From GWA1-39-11 sp964360265 (GTDB lineage Bacteria > Patescibacteriota > Microgenomatia > Levybacterales > GWA1-39-11), in assembly GCA_964360265.1 (NCBI GenBank), contig CAYHUY010000005.1, forward strand, positions 1 through 39,893: 39,893 nt of DNA, in the 5' to 3' direction. A program made the position numbers and the translations under genes. Positions 24,814-33,172 of the stretch are shown here, one piece after another (the stretch's first letter is position 1; the number at the start of each line of letters is the position of its first letter). A model generated the notes under the pieces. It was not told the DNA's origin and made no database searches. It saw only the letters and a list, made by a program, of their open reading frames with translations.

Positions 24814-27800
24814 TTAATTGTGGGGTGTTTCAAGACTTTCAACAATAATTACCGGTTGCTCGTCTTTAAAATTCAATTTACCATCAATTATTAAAATTGA
24901 GTCTTTGGTTAATTGTGGTTTGTATAAATCAAAGACTTTTGGGAAGATTACACATTCAATATTGAATCCTAAGTTATCCTCTAAAGTAGCAAAAGCCATT
25001 TCATTATTGTTTTTTCTGGTAAAGATTTTCTTAACTGACGCTAAGATTCCACCTACTCGAATTCTTGTTCCTTCTTTTTCTTCTGAAAGGTTTGCAATTC
25101 TGTGAGTGGTTTTCTTAAGTAAAGAATCTGCGGCGTGGTTTAAGGGGTGATCAGTTAAGAAAAATCCCAATAGCTCCTTTTCAAACAATAGTTTTTCTCT
25201 ATCGGAAAACTCCTCTATATTGTCCTCGATCTTTTCCTCTGTTAAAGACTTTGACTGTTTTGGATCGGAGCCGAAAAGTTCGAATTGATTTTTATTACGG
25301 TTTTTTTGATCTTTTGTGATTCTTCCAACAATGTTAGGATATTTCAAGAGAAGTGCGGATCTTTTTCCGAAATCATCCATCGCTCCGGCCTTAATTAAAC
25401 TCTCTATAGTCTTTTTGTTAACTTTTTGGAGGTCAACTTTTTCACAAAAATCGACAAATCCGACAAGTTTTCCCTCCCGTCTTGCTTCAAGAATTGATGA
25501 TATAGCTGCAGACCCGACATTCTTTATTGCGGATAATCCAAATCTTATTTTTTGTCCCTCGATGCTAAATTCTGATTCCGAGTGGCTTAGAGACGGAGGT
25601 AAAATTTGAACATTAAGTCGCTTACACTCAGCAATTGCCTGGGCAATTTTTTCATTGCCAACCGGTCCCGTTGAACCGCGAGACTCCGCTGTCAAGAGGG
25701 CAGTCATAAATTCTACAGGGTAGTGTGCCTTAAGATATGCGGTTCTAAATGCAATAGTAGCATAGCATGCGGCGTGTGCCTTGTTGAAACCGTATCCGGC
25801 AAAAGGTGCTATTAAAGCAAAGAATTCACGTGCCTTATTTTCGGTCAATCCATTCGTTACGCATCCTTTCACAAATAACTCTTCCTGTTTTTTCATTTCG
25901 GACTGAATTTTTTTTCCCATTGCTTTGCGAAATTTATCAGCATCAAGCCAAGAGTACCCCGCGAGTTTGATTACCGAGAGAAGAACATCGTCCTGATAAG
26001 TGAGTACACCGTAAGATTGTTTGAGAATCTCTTCAAGTCTCGGATCGGGATACGAGATAAGTCTTTTATTGTGTTTTCTTGCTATAAACTCAGGAATGTT
26101 TGCCATTGGTCCTGGCCTGTACAATGCAACCATCGCTTGAAGGTCAAATATTGAGGTTGGCTTAAGTTCTTTTATGTACCTTCGCATTCCAGCTGATTCG
26201 AGTTGAAATATTCCTGTAGTCTCACCTGAGGAAAGAAGATCATATGTTTTTTTATCCTCAAGCGGAAGAGTAGAGAGGTCTATTTCTATTTTCTTATTTT
26301 GTCTAATAAAATTTAGAGTCTCTTCAATAATAGTTAGATTGCGAAGGCCCAAAAAATCCATCTTAAGAAGTCCTACTCCGTCTTCACCTACAGTATACAT
26401 ATCATATTGAGTAATTATTCTTTCCCCGTTCGCCTCCCTTTGTAGCGGGACATATTCGGTTAGCGGTTTGTCGGCAATTACAACTCCGGCGGCATGAACC
26501 GATGCGTGACGCGCAACACCCTCAAGTTTTTTAGCTAGGTCTAAAAGCCTTTTAGTTTCAGCTTCCATTCTGTATGCGGTTAATAATTCAGGGGCTTGGG
26601 CTAATGCGTTTTCAATTGTCATCGCATGTCCTTGCCACCCCGGTGGAATCATTTTGGCAATTCTATCTGGGACCGCATAAGGCATGCCAAGAGCGCGTCC
26701 GGCATCGCGAACTGCGGCTCTTGCTTCCATTTTTCCAAAAGTAATAATTTGAGCCACTTTATCCTTTCCATATTTTTGAGTTACATAGCCTATTACCTCA
26801 TCCCGTCTGGTATCCGCAAAATCAAGATCTATATCAGGGGCAGAAGGGCGATCTGGATTTAAAAACCTTTCAAAGGGAAGTTTAAAGAAAAAAGGGTCAA
26901 CGTCCGTAATGTTTAGTGAGTATGATACGAGCGATCCTGCGGCTGATCCTCTGCCTGGTCCTACCGATATACCTTTTCTTTTTGCCCAATTTACAAAGTC
27001 GGCAACTATAAGAAAATAGGGTTCGTAGCCTCTTTTGGTAATAACCGAGAGTTCGATTTTGGCCCTATCTTTGATTTCTAATGTCACGTTTTTATATCTT
27101 TCTTTTAAGCCACGTTCTACAAGCGTCTTTAAATAGTCTACTGCTGTTTTTCCCCGTGGCACCTCAAAACTAGGCATAATCCAACGTCCAAGCTCCAGTT
27201 CGAGATCACATTTCTCCGCAATTTTAACGGAATTTTTTAAAGCATCTGGTAGATCAATAAATATAGCTCGCATCTCATCTTGTGACTTTATATAAAAGTC
27301 TGGAGAGGAGATCATTGACAGCTTGCGATTAGGCGTATCTATTGTTGTTTGAGTTCCGATACAAAGAAGAATTTCTTGAGCCTGCGCATCCTCGCTTTTT
27401 ATATAATGATTATCGTTTGTTGCAACAACCGGCACCCCATATTTATTGGATAATTCTATAAGTTTTTCATTTAGTTTTTCTTGTCGTGGGATATTTGGGT
27501 GGCGTTGAAGTTCAAGATAGAAGTCGTCATGGTAAATCTCAACGAGCTTTTTTAATCTTTTATTTGCCTCCTGGTCTTGTCCTTTAAGAAGCGGCTCTGA
27601 GACATATCCATTAAGACAAGCCGATAAACAGATTAACCCTTCACTGTATTTCTTAAGCAATTCTATGTCAGTCCTTGGTTTGTAGTAGAATCCTTCGAGA
27701 TTGGAGATAGAAGCTATCTTTAAGAGATTTTTATACCCCGTCAGGTTTTTTGCAAGAAGTATTAAATGATTATAGTCTTTTTCCTCTACGGTTTTTTCAT

Positions 27801-28026
27801 GGAGTGATCCGTTAGAGACGTAAATCTCACATCCTATAATTGGTTTTATTCCAACATCGCGACACGCCTTGTAAAATGTTATCGCACCGTATAAGGCTCC
27901 GTGGTCTGTTATGGCAAGAGCGTCCATCCCCAGTTCCTTTACACGTTCAACCATGGGTTTTATTCTTGACAACCCGTCTAGCAACGAATAATCGGAATGA
28001 TTGTGAAGGTGAACGAAGCCCGCCAT
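24814..28026 (-). CDS. dnaE: DNA polymerase III alpha subunit
   Basis: Replicative polymerase, 1070 aa. The N-terminal PHP domain (1-270) starts HLHNHSDYSLLDG with metal-ligand-like His6, His8, His10, an ITDHG (39-43) and NDNHY (204-208), so the metal site looks intact and may proofread. The polymerase core has SVGPGRGSAAGSL (354-366) and PDIDLDFAD (397-405) with catalytic Asp400 and Asp402. The C-terminal OB part is about 960-1060. There is no separate dnaQ here. The start is 2 nt after the stop of an unknown 177-aa gene, so the two are one unit. Confidence 0.97.
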   Translation of the reverse strand: MAGFVHLHNHSDYSLLDGLSRIKPMVERVKELGMDALAITDHGALYGAITFYKACRDVGIKPIIGCEIYVSNGSLHEKTVEEKDYNHLILLAKNLTGYKNLLKIASISNLEGFYYKPRTDIELLKKYSEGLICLSACLNGYVSEPLLKGQDQEANKRLKKLVEIYHDDFYLELQRHPNIPRQEKLNEKLIELSNKYGVPVVATNDNHYIKSEDAQAQEILLCIGTQTTIDTPNRKLSMISSPDFYIKSQDEMRAIFIDLPDALKNSVKIAEKCDLELELGRWIMPSFEVPRGKTAVDYLKTLVERGLKERYKNVTLEIKDRAKIELSVITKRGYEPYFLIVADFVNWAKRKGISVGPGRGSAAGSLVSYSLNITDVDPFFFKLPFERFLNPDRPSAPDIDLDFADTRRDEVIGYVTQKYGKDKVAQIITFGKMEARAAVRDAGRALGMPYAVPDRIAKMIPPGWQGHAMTIENALAQAPELLTAYRMEAETKRLLDLAKKLEGVARHASVHAAGVVIADKPLTEYVPLQREANGERIITQYDMYTVGEDGVGLLKMDFLGLRNLTIIEETLNFIRQNKKIEIDLSTLPLEDKKTYDLLSSGETTGIFQLESAGMRRYIKELKPTSIFDLQAMVALYRPGPMANIPEFIARKHNKRLISYPDPRLEEILKQSYGVLTYQDDVLLSVIKLAGYSWLDADKFRKAMGKKIQSEMKKQEELFVKGCVTNGLTENKAREFFALIAPFAGYGFNKAHAACYATIAFRTAYLKAHYPVEFMTALLTAESRGSTGPVGNEKIAQAIAECKRLNVQILPPSLSHSESEFSIEGQKIRFGLSAIKNVGSAAISSILEARREGKLVGFVDFCEKVDLQKVNKKTIESLIKAGAMDDFGKRSALLLKYPNIVGRITKDQKNRNKNQFELFGSDPKQSKSLTEEKIEDNIEEFSDREKLLFEKELLGFFLTDHPLNHAADSLLKKTTHRIANLSEEKEGTRIRVGGILASVKKIFTRKNNNEMAFATLEDNLGFNIECVIFPKVFDLYKPQLTKDSILIIDGKLNFKDEQPVIIVESLETPHN

Positions 28027-28028
28027 AT

Positions 28029-28562
28029 TTATGCCGCCCTTGCCAATATAGCAAAAGGCCTCCTTTGTCTTTTAACCTCTTCTTCGAACGTGCTTCCCGT
28101 GGTGTTTAGAAGCTCTATGGGCGTTGTCCCGTCTTTTTCTATTTTTATTGTACCTTCGTGTTTTAGGATTGCTGGATTCTGAAATTCTTCATCTATTGTT
28201 GGTTCAAGTACATCTGTTATTCTCATATCATGATTTTCTAATAATATCTGGGAGACTATATCCTGTAAAGCTCGAAATTTATCCATTGCTAATTCTTGTT
28301 GAGAGTCGTAGTCCCCTCTTGCCCTGCCCGTTTCTAGGACTACTCTTATATCTATGTCTTTCCTAGGTAGGGGTTTTTCCATTATTCCCCCTATCGCCAT
28401 CATTCCCCCTTTTTGTTGTCTTTCCCTCATCTTTTTCTCAAACGCCGATATCAAGCTTGATATGTTCATGCGATCTGGTTCTGTAAGTCTTGACATAAAA
28501 TCCTCATTTGTAACTTCCGCCGGATTTAATACTCCTATTTCTGCTTTCGATATGTCTTCCAT
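28029..28562 (-). CDS. Hypothetical protein, 177 aa, coupled to dnaE
   Basis: A soluble, charged protein of no family I recognise. It has an acidic N-terminus, a basic helix with Gln/Lys/Arg (EKKMRERQQKG at 42-52), a Met/Gly patch (GGMMAIGGIM) and a central helix (QQELAMDKFRALQDIVSQILLENHDMRIT). It ends KRQRRPFAILARAA. Its stop lies 2 nt before dnaE and its own promoter sits over the end of gatB, so it is the first gene of a two-gene unit with dnaE. That placement suggests, but does not prove, a replication- or expression-linked role. Confidence 0.7.
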   Translation of the reverse strand: MEDISKAEIGVLNPAEVTNEDFMSRLTEPDRMNISSLISAFEKKMRERQQKGGMMAIGGIMEKPLPRKDIDIRVVLETGRARGDYDSQQELAMDKFRALQDIVSQILLENHDMRITDVLEPTIDEEFQNPAILKHEGTIKIEKDGTTPIELLNTTGSTFEEEVKRQRRPFAILARAA

Positions 28563-28571
28563 CAGAGTTAA

Positions 28572-28600
28572 ATTTTACACTTATTTGAGGGCTTGTTCAA
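28572..28600 (-). promoter_or_regulatory. Promoter within the gatB 3' end for the 28562-dnaE unit
   Basis: On the minus strand: TTGAAC (28600-28595), 17-nt spacer, TAAAAT (28577-28572), then 9 nt to ATG 28562. It lies across the gatB stop codon. Confidence 0.65.
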
Positions 28601-29912
28601 TGAATTCGCGAATTCCCCCTGTGGATGATCCCTTAGGTAGTAGATTGCGAACTTGACCGATTAAAAATCCTAAAACCTGAATTTTTCCATTTTTGTAATC
28701 TTCAGCCGCCTTTGGATTTGCGGTCAACACTTTTTTAACTGCATTTTTTAGTTCGTCCAAACCGACCGCAAACATTTTATGTGTTGTTAAGATTAATTCC
28801 ACAAGCTCTGCGGGAACGATTTCGTGAGTGTTGGGTTTCCTATTGATTATAAAATTTGCTATCTGTTTAGGGCTAAGGTTATATTTCGAGCCGTCTTTGA
28901 TTGCCTGTTCGAAATAGTCAGCACTGACTCTTTCTCTAATAAGAATATCTGCATTGTAGTCTGATATTTTATATTCTTTTATAAAACGCCTTTTTTTTTC
29001 GTCGGGTAGTTCTGGTATTTGTTTTCGAGTTTTGTCGATCTGTTCATTTGTAAGCAAAATAGGTGGAATGTCGGGCTCCGGAAAGTACCTATAGTCGTGC
29101 GCTTCTTCTTTTGTGCGTTGAGATATGGTGGTATTTTTGTCCTCATTCCATCCGCGCGTTTCTTGTATTGGGGTTTGACCTTTATCTAAAATCCCTGACT
29201 GACGAACAATTTCTGATTCGATTGCCTTTGCAACGAACCGGAACGAGTTAATATTTTTCACTTCCACTTTATAGTTCGGCAAGTTTTCAGTTGTTGCCTC
29301 TCTCAGGGAAATATTGGGCTCAAGCCTCATATCGCCCTTTTCCATATCGGCATTTGAAACATTAAGATACCTGACGATTTGTTGAATTTTTTGAAGATAT
29401 TCCGTAACTTGAGAAGAATTTTCAAAATCCGGTTCGGTAACTACTTCAACCAATGGAACTCCACTCCTATTAAAGTCGATCAATGAAATTCTTTTGCCAT
29501 CGACTTGCGTGTGAGTCAGCTTACCCGTGTCTTCCTCCATGTGAACCCTTCGTATACGAATCGTTTTTTGTTTTGAGTTTTCAGTTTTAAGCTTTATGTT
29601 TCCTTTCACCCCAAATGGTTCATCGTACTGTGATATCTGATAGCCTTTTGGGAGGTCAGGGTAGAAGTAGTTCTTGCGGTCGAATTTTGAAACACTTGAC
29701 ACATTGCAATTAAGAGCAAGAGCAATCATTATGCACCAGTCAATCGCGGTTTTGTTTGGAATAGGTAAAGCGCCGGGAAGTCCAAGGCAAACAGGACAGA
29801 CATAGGTGTTAGGTTCTTTTCCAAAGTAATCAGCCGAGCACGAACAAAACATCTTAGATTTTGTTTTAAGCTCAACATGTACCTCCAGTCCAATTATGGG
29901 TTTATATTCCAT
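28581..29912 (-). CDS. gatB: Asp/Glu-tRNA amidotransferase subunit B
   Basis: tRNA-binding kinase subunit of GatCAB, 443 aa. It starts MEYKPIIGLEVHVEL with zinc Cys 23, 25, 39 and 42 (CSC, CPVC). Further motifs are the DRKNYFYPDLPKGYQISQYD segment, RVHMEEDTGK, DFNRSGVPLVE and the C-terminal helical/tail domain. The start is moved from an upstream ATG at 29945 to 29912, where AAAGGAG lies 7 nt upstream, one of the few real Shine-Dalgarno sites here. It overlaps gatA by 11 nt. A TENSKQKT insertion lies just before the RIRRVHMEED segment. Confidence 0.96.
   Translation of the reverse strand: MEYKPIIGLEVHVELKTKSKMFCSCSADYFGKEPNTYVCPVCLGLPGALPIPNKTAIDWCIMIALALNCNVSSVSKFDRKNYFYPDLPKGYQISQYDEPFGVKGNIKLKTENSKQKTIRIRRVHMEEDTGKLTHTQVDGKRISLIDFNRSGVPLVEVVTEPDFENSSQVTEYLQKIQQIVRYLNVSNADMEKGDMRLEPNISLREATTENLPNYKVEVKNINSFRFVAKAIESEIVRQSGILDKGQTPIQETRGWNEDKNTTISQRTKEEAHDYRYFPEPDIPPILLTNEQIDKTRKQIPELPDEKKRRFIKEYKISDYNADILIRERVSADYFEQAIKDGSKYNLSPKQIANFIINRKPNTHEIVPAELVELILTTHKMFAVGLDELKNAVKKVLTANPKAAEDYKNGKIQVLGFLIGQVRNLLPKGSSTGGIREFIEQALK
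29563..29595 (-). repeat. A-rich coding mini-element in gatB
   Basis: Encodes KLKTENSKQKT on the coding strand, in the loop before IRIRRVHMEEDTGK where GatB proteins usually have a short turn. It resembles the GT4 and murT elements in base composition and protein sequence. Confidence 0.45.
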
Positions 29913-31329
29913 AAATTCTCCTTTCCTGTGTCTGCTCGAATGCATGGCCGATTTGGAATAAGAGTTTTTCTGAGAAATGTGGTCCTAAAATCTGAAATCC
30001 GGTTGGTAAACCCCGATTTGATCGGGGTAAATCACCAATGAATCCTGATGGAACAGCAAGTCCCGGAATTCCTGCAAGATTTGCTATTACGGTATATACA
30101 TCGGATAGATACATTTTAAGCGGGTCGTTGACTTTCTCTCCAAGTTTCCAGGGGGGAGTAGGAGAAACCGGAGAGATGATTGCATCTACCTTTTTAAATG
30201 CTTCGTCGAAATCCCTACGAATTAGTGTGCGGACCTGCATTGCCTTTTTGTAGTAAGCATCGTAATAACCGGAGGAGAGAGTGAAAGTTCCAAGAATTAT
30301 TCTTCGAACCGCCTCGTTTCCAAAGTTTGAGCGGTCATGGCCGTAACGTATACCATCATATCTTGCCAAATTTGAAGAAATCTCGGAAGAAACAATAATA
30401 TAGTAGCAAGCAAGTGCGTATTCTGTATGGGGTAGCGATATTTCGACAATTTCTGCACCAAGCATCTCAAGTTTTTTAATCGAACTTTCGATATTTTTCT
30501 TGATCGAGCCGTCCAAACCCATCGCGTAATATTCCTTTGGAACTCCGATTTTGATGCCTTTTACGCCTTTTTCTAAATCTTCAAGGTAGTTTTGGGTTTC
30601 TTTTTTTGTGGTTGTTGCATCCATTGGGTCATTTCCTGAAGTTACGTTGAGATAAATCGCTGAATCTTCAGTGGTTTTCGTAAAATGGCCAATTGAATCG
30701 AGAGAAGAGGCCATTGCGACTATTCCGTAGCGCGAAACGAGTCCGTATGTAGGTTTTAGGCCCACAGTGTTTGTAAAAGATGCTGGTTGGCGAATTGAAC
30801 CACCCGTATCAGTCCCACTTGCAGCAATGGCCATATTCGATGCCATAGATGCAGCTGAACCACTAGATGAACCGCCCGGTACATATTCGCTATTACATGG
30901 ATTTTTTGTTGGTCCAAAGTCAGAATTCTCTCCACTTGCTCCATGTGCCCATGCGTCATGATTCGTCTTACCTAAAATTATCGCGCCCGCGTTTTTTAAT
31001 TTTGAAACAACAGTTGCATCATATTGCGGTATGTAATCTCGAAGAACATTCGAAGCCGCAGTTGTTCTCAAACCCTTAGTCATATACATATCTTTCAAAG
31101 CGATTGGAATACCTAAAAGCGGAGCAGTCGAATCATTGTCGCGCTCTTCGTCAGCTCTTTTAGCTTCATCAAGAGCGTGTTCGTTTATTGTCAAAAATGC
31201 ATTAATATCTGGATTATGTTTTTTAATTTGATCAAGGCACGCCCGCGTAAGTTCAGCACTCGAAAATTTCTTTTCTTTCAAACCCTTAACAGCATCTTTT
31301 ATCGTAAGTTGGTTTAATCTCTTATTCAT
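29902..31329 (-). CDS. gatA: Asp/Glu-tRNA amidotransferase subunit A
   Basis: Amidase subunit of GatCAB, 475 aa, which releases ammonia from Gln/Asn to amidate mischarged tRNA. The Ser-cisSer-Lys triad is Lys79 (IALKDM), Ser154 (GGSSSGS) and Ser178 (TDTGGSIRQP). The C-terminus ends in RRIYGI. A palindrome at 30010-30028 encodes extra residues PRSNRG (about 435-440) between VPSGFI and GLPTGFQILG, where the family usually runs more directly. It overlaps gatC by 8 nt and gatB by 11 nt. Confidence 0.97.
   Translation of the reverse strand: MNKRLNQLTIKDAVKGLKEKKFSSAELTRACLDQIKKHNPDINAFLTINEHALDEAKRADEERDNDSTAPLLGIPIALKDMYMTKGLRTTAASNVLRDYIPQYDATVVSKLKNAGAIILGKTNHDAWAHGASGENSDFGPTKNPCNSEYVPGGSSSGSAASMASNMAIAASGTDTGGSIRQPASFTNTVGLKPTYGLVSRYGIVAMASSLDSIGHFTKTTEDSAIYLNVTSGNDPMDATTTKKETQNYLEDLEKGVKGIKIGVPKEYYAMGLDGSIKKNIESSIKKLEMLGAEIVEISLPHTEYALACYYIIVSSEISSNLARYDGIRYGHDRSNFGNEAVRRIILGTFTLSSGYYDAYYKKAMQVRTLIRRDFDEAFKKVDAIISPVSPTPPWKLGEKVNDPLKMYLSDVYTVIANLAGIPGLAVPSGFIGDLPRSNRGLPTGFQILGPHFSEKLLFQIGHAFEQTQERRIYGI
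30010..30028. repeat. Palindromic mini-element inside gatA
   Basis: An 8-bp stem (ACCCCGAT / ATCGGGGT) with a 3-nt loop, lying within the coding region and adding the residues around PRSNRG. It is GC-rich in an AT-rich gene. Confidence 0.6.
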
Positions 31330-31606
31330 TTTCTAGAATTGCATCTACTTTAAATAGTCCATTATGTTTCGAATTAGTTCCTGACAATACTTCTTCCTGA
31401 GTTAAAGATGGGGTAGAGGTATCTTCCCGAGTTACGTTTTCAAGGCCTGTAACCTGTGAAGTAATTTCAACGCCTTTTGTGTCTACCTCATTTAGTTTTT
31501 CAACGTAAGAAACAATTTCATTTAACTGTTTTTCGAACTTTTTCTCGTCTTCATCCTTTAGTTTCAGATTTGCCAATTTCGCAACGTGTTTAATGTCAAT
31601 TTTCAT
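31322..31606 (-). CDS. gatC: Asp/Glu-tRNA amidotransferase subunit C
   Basis: Small scaffold subunit, 94 aa, of normal length. It begins MKIDIKHVAKLANLKLKDED, the GatC family opening (V-x-x-[IL]A-x-LA-x-[IL]-x-L-x-[DE]-x-E), and has the central EKQLNEIVSYVEKLNEVD. First gene of gatCAB, with the start codon 6 nt after TATAAT. Its last 8 nt overlap gatA. Confidence 0.94.
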   Translation of the reverse strand: MKIDIKHVAKLANLKLKDEDEKKFEKQLNEIVSYVEKLNEVDTKGVEITSQVTGLENVTREDTSTPSLTQEEVLSGTNSKHNGLFKVDAILENE

Positions 31607-31612
31607 ATAGTT

Positions 31613-31641
31613 ATTATATTAACTAGTCTGATTGTTAGCAA
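31613..31641 (-). promoter_or_regulatory. Leaderless promoter of gatCAB
   Basis: On the minus strand: TTGCTA (31641-31636), 17-nt spacer, TATAAT (31618-31613), 6 nt, then ATG 31606. The predicted +1 is the start codon. Its -35 overlaps the -35 of the divergent asparaginase promoter. Confidence 0.75.
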
Positions 31642-31660
31642 GAGTGCGGTGTGATAAAAT
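31632..31660 (+). promoter_or_regulatory. Leaderless promoter of the asparaginase gene
   Basis: TTGTTA (31632-31637), 17-nt spacer, extended TGa plus TAAAAT (31655-31660), 6 nt, then ATG 31667. Interleaved with the gatC promoter in a 60-bp gap. Confidence 0.75.
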
Positions 31661-31666
31661 CATCAA

Positions 31667-32743
31667 ATGAAGAAATTTCAGATTGGCATTATTTCCTGTG
31701 GTGGCACTATTTCGATGGAGAAGGGAAGAAATGGTGCGCTTGAGCCAAAGAAAACAATCGGAGATATTCTCCGAGCTATAAATTTAAAAGAAATTAGTAG
31801 TCGCATTCAAATCTCTTCGGAAAACAGAGTCGAGCTTTTTAAACTGGATAGCACAAATCTCAACCAGTCACATTGGAGACAAATAATAAACTGTGTTGAA
31901 AAAATGCAAGATAGCTGTGATGGAATTCTAATTTTCCATGGGACAGACACAATGGCATACTCAGCAACTGCTGTTGGTTTAACTATTTGTCAGAAGTTGA
32001 AAATACCAGTCGTCTTTACTGGGGCGCAAAAACCAATTGGAGAAGTAGGAAGCGATGCCACATCAAACGTCGAGCGATCTTTGATGGTTGTTGAAAAAGC
32101 TATTGAAAATAAAGTGATTGAGGTTATGATTTTCTTTGATAACCTTGCGCTTAGAGGGGTAAACTCAAGGAAAAGAAGCGAATCTGAATTTAACGCATTT
32201 GAGACGCCTAATTATAGCCCCCTTTTTGTAGTTGACGGAATGGGAGTAAGAATTGGAATTGTTGGTAGGAAACACGAGGATATAGTGCGCTCCAAGAATA
32301 AAATTGGGGTTAATCTTAGAAACGAATTTTCAAATGGGATAATTCCCTTGTCTATTGTACCAGGTCTTGAGTTGGAGGCTCTTATTGCAATTGCAGAGAG
32401 AGATTTTTGTCAAGTAGTCATACTAAACTCGCTTGGCGTAGGCAACGTTCCATCAGAGGGAAAATATAGTATAGTTTCAGCAATTGATCGTATAGTCCAC
32501 AAAATGAAAAAAATTGTTATTGTAACTTCCCCTTTTGTTGGGGGCAGCGTCAATATGAAAGTTTATTTGCCGGGAAAGCTGGCTATGGAAGCAGGGGCTA
32601 TTGATGCCGGGAGTATGACGGCAGAAGCAACTTTAGTTAAAACCCGTTTAATTCTTGCACACCCCGAATTTGGGAGGTCAGTAGATTCGTTCAGAAAAGC
32701 GCTTTTACTTAACTTTGCAGGAGAAAACCCCTCAAGCCCCTAA
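31667..32743 (+). CDS. ansA: Type I L-asparaginase-like amidohydrolase
   Basis: Hydrolyses asparagine (or a related amide) to the acid and ammonia. The 358 aa carry both Thr centres: Thr14 in SCGGTIS and Thr93-Asp94 in HGTDTMAYSA. Other family segments are VVFTGAQKPIGEVGSDA (115-131) and the C-terminal PFVGGSVNMKVYLPG and LILAHPEFG. There is no signal peptide, so it is cytoplasmic. An archaeal GatD-type role is unlikely, as that protein normally pairs with GatE and has an N-terminal extension. It is divergent from gatCAB over a shared promoter region, which may link amide metabolism with transamidation. Confidence 0.9.
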   Translation: MKKFQIGIISCGGTISMEKGRNGALEPKKTIGDILRAINLKEISSRIQISSENRVELFKLDSTNLNQSHWRQIINCVEKMQDSCDGILIFHGTDTMAYSATAVGLTICQKLKIPVVFTGAQKPIGEVGSDATSNVERSLMVVEKAIENKVIEVMIFFDNLALRGVNSRKRSESEFNAFETPNYSPLFVVDGMGVRIGIVGRKHEDIVRSKNKIGVNLRNEFSNGIIPLSIVPGLELEALIAIAERDFCQVVILNSLGVGNVPSEGKYSIVSAIDRIVHKMKKIVIVTSPFVGGSVNMKVYLPGKLAMEAGAIDAGSMTAEATLVKTRLILAHPEFGRSVDSFRKALLLNFAGENPSSP

Positions 32744-32828
32744 GCTCGCTAGTTTTATCATTAGCTTCAGTTTCGCAAGGGGAGAAGTTATTTCAGTCAA
32801 AGTCGAATATTGATATGTTTTGTTTCAA

Positions 32829-32857
32829 TTGACATAGCCTTCGTATAATGGCAGAAT
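32829..32857 (+). promoter_or_regulatory. Leaderless promoter of the 32864 gene
   Basis: Consensus TTGACA (32829-32834), 17-nt spacer, extended TGg plus CAGAAT (32852-32857), 6 nt, then ATG 32864. A TATAAT at 32844-32849 looks tempting but is only 9 nt from the -35. Confidence 0.7.
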
Positions 32858-32863
32858 GTTAGC

Positions 32864-33172
32864 ATGGTAAAAAAGATCTCTACAAATAATAAAACAATTA
32901 AGGATACTATGATGGGTGTTATGTCAGAATTCTACGAAGGTGTCATATTTCCTTATTTTGATGGTAGGCTCAACAGTATGGATGGTAGGCTCAGCGATAT
33001 ACAAGAGGACGTTAAGGACTTAAAGGAAGATGTGGGTGACGTTCAGAGAAAACTTAATCAAAATAGAGTGGAGCACGATAGAATTTTTGTGAAACTTGAT
33101 TCTATAGAAAGTAAAGTAGATGGGCACGAATTAAGAATCAAGAAAATCGAAAAAACCTTACGAACCTCCTAG
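32864..33172 (+). CDS. Small coiled-coil protein, 102 aa
   Basis: Unrecognised by family beyond being a small coiled coil. Residues 35-100 show strong heptad periodicity with Asp/Lys/Leu/Val (EDVKDLKEDVGDVQRKLNQN). A basic/polar N-terminus precedes an MSEFYEGVIFPYFDG region. A 21-bp unit is duplicated in tandem (32960-32980 and 32981-33001), giving FDGRLNSMDGRLSD, that is, one extra heptad. It could be a scaffold or a membrane-proximal oligomer. The 3' end overlaps the convergent gatD by 15 nt. Confidence 0.7.
   Translation: MVKKISTNNKTIKDTMMGVMSEFYEGVIFPYFDGRLNSMDGRLSDIQEDVKDLKEDVGDVQRKLNQNRVEHDRIFVKLDSIESKVDGHELRIKKIEKTLRTS
32960..33001 (+). repeat. Tandem duplication of a 21-bp heptad unit
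   Basis: Two near-identical 21-bp copies (GATGGTAGGCTCA shared) in frame encode DGRLNSM and DGRLSDI, one coiled-coil heptad each. Confidence 0.8.

Noticed and set aside
29913..29945. Upstream ATG for gatB
   Set aside because: The family starts at MEYKPIIGLEVH and a Shine-Dalgarno sequence lies 7 nt before that ATG.
32844..32849. TATAAT as the -10 for the coiled-coil gene
   Set aside because: It is only 9 nt from the TTGACA. The CAGAAT at 32852-32857 gives the 17-nt spacer and the 6-nt gap to the ATG seen elsewhere.
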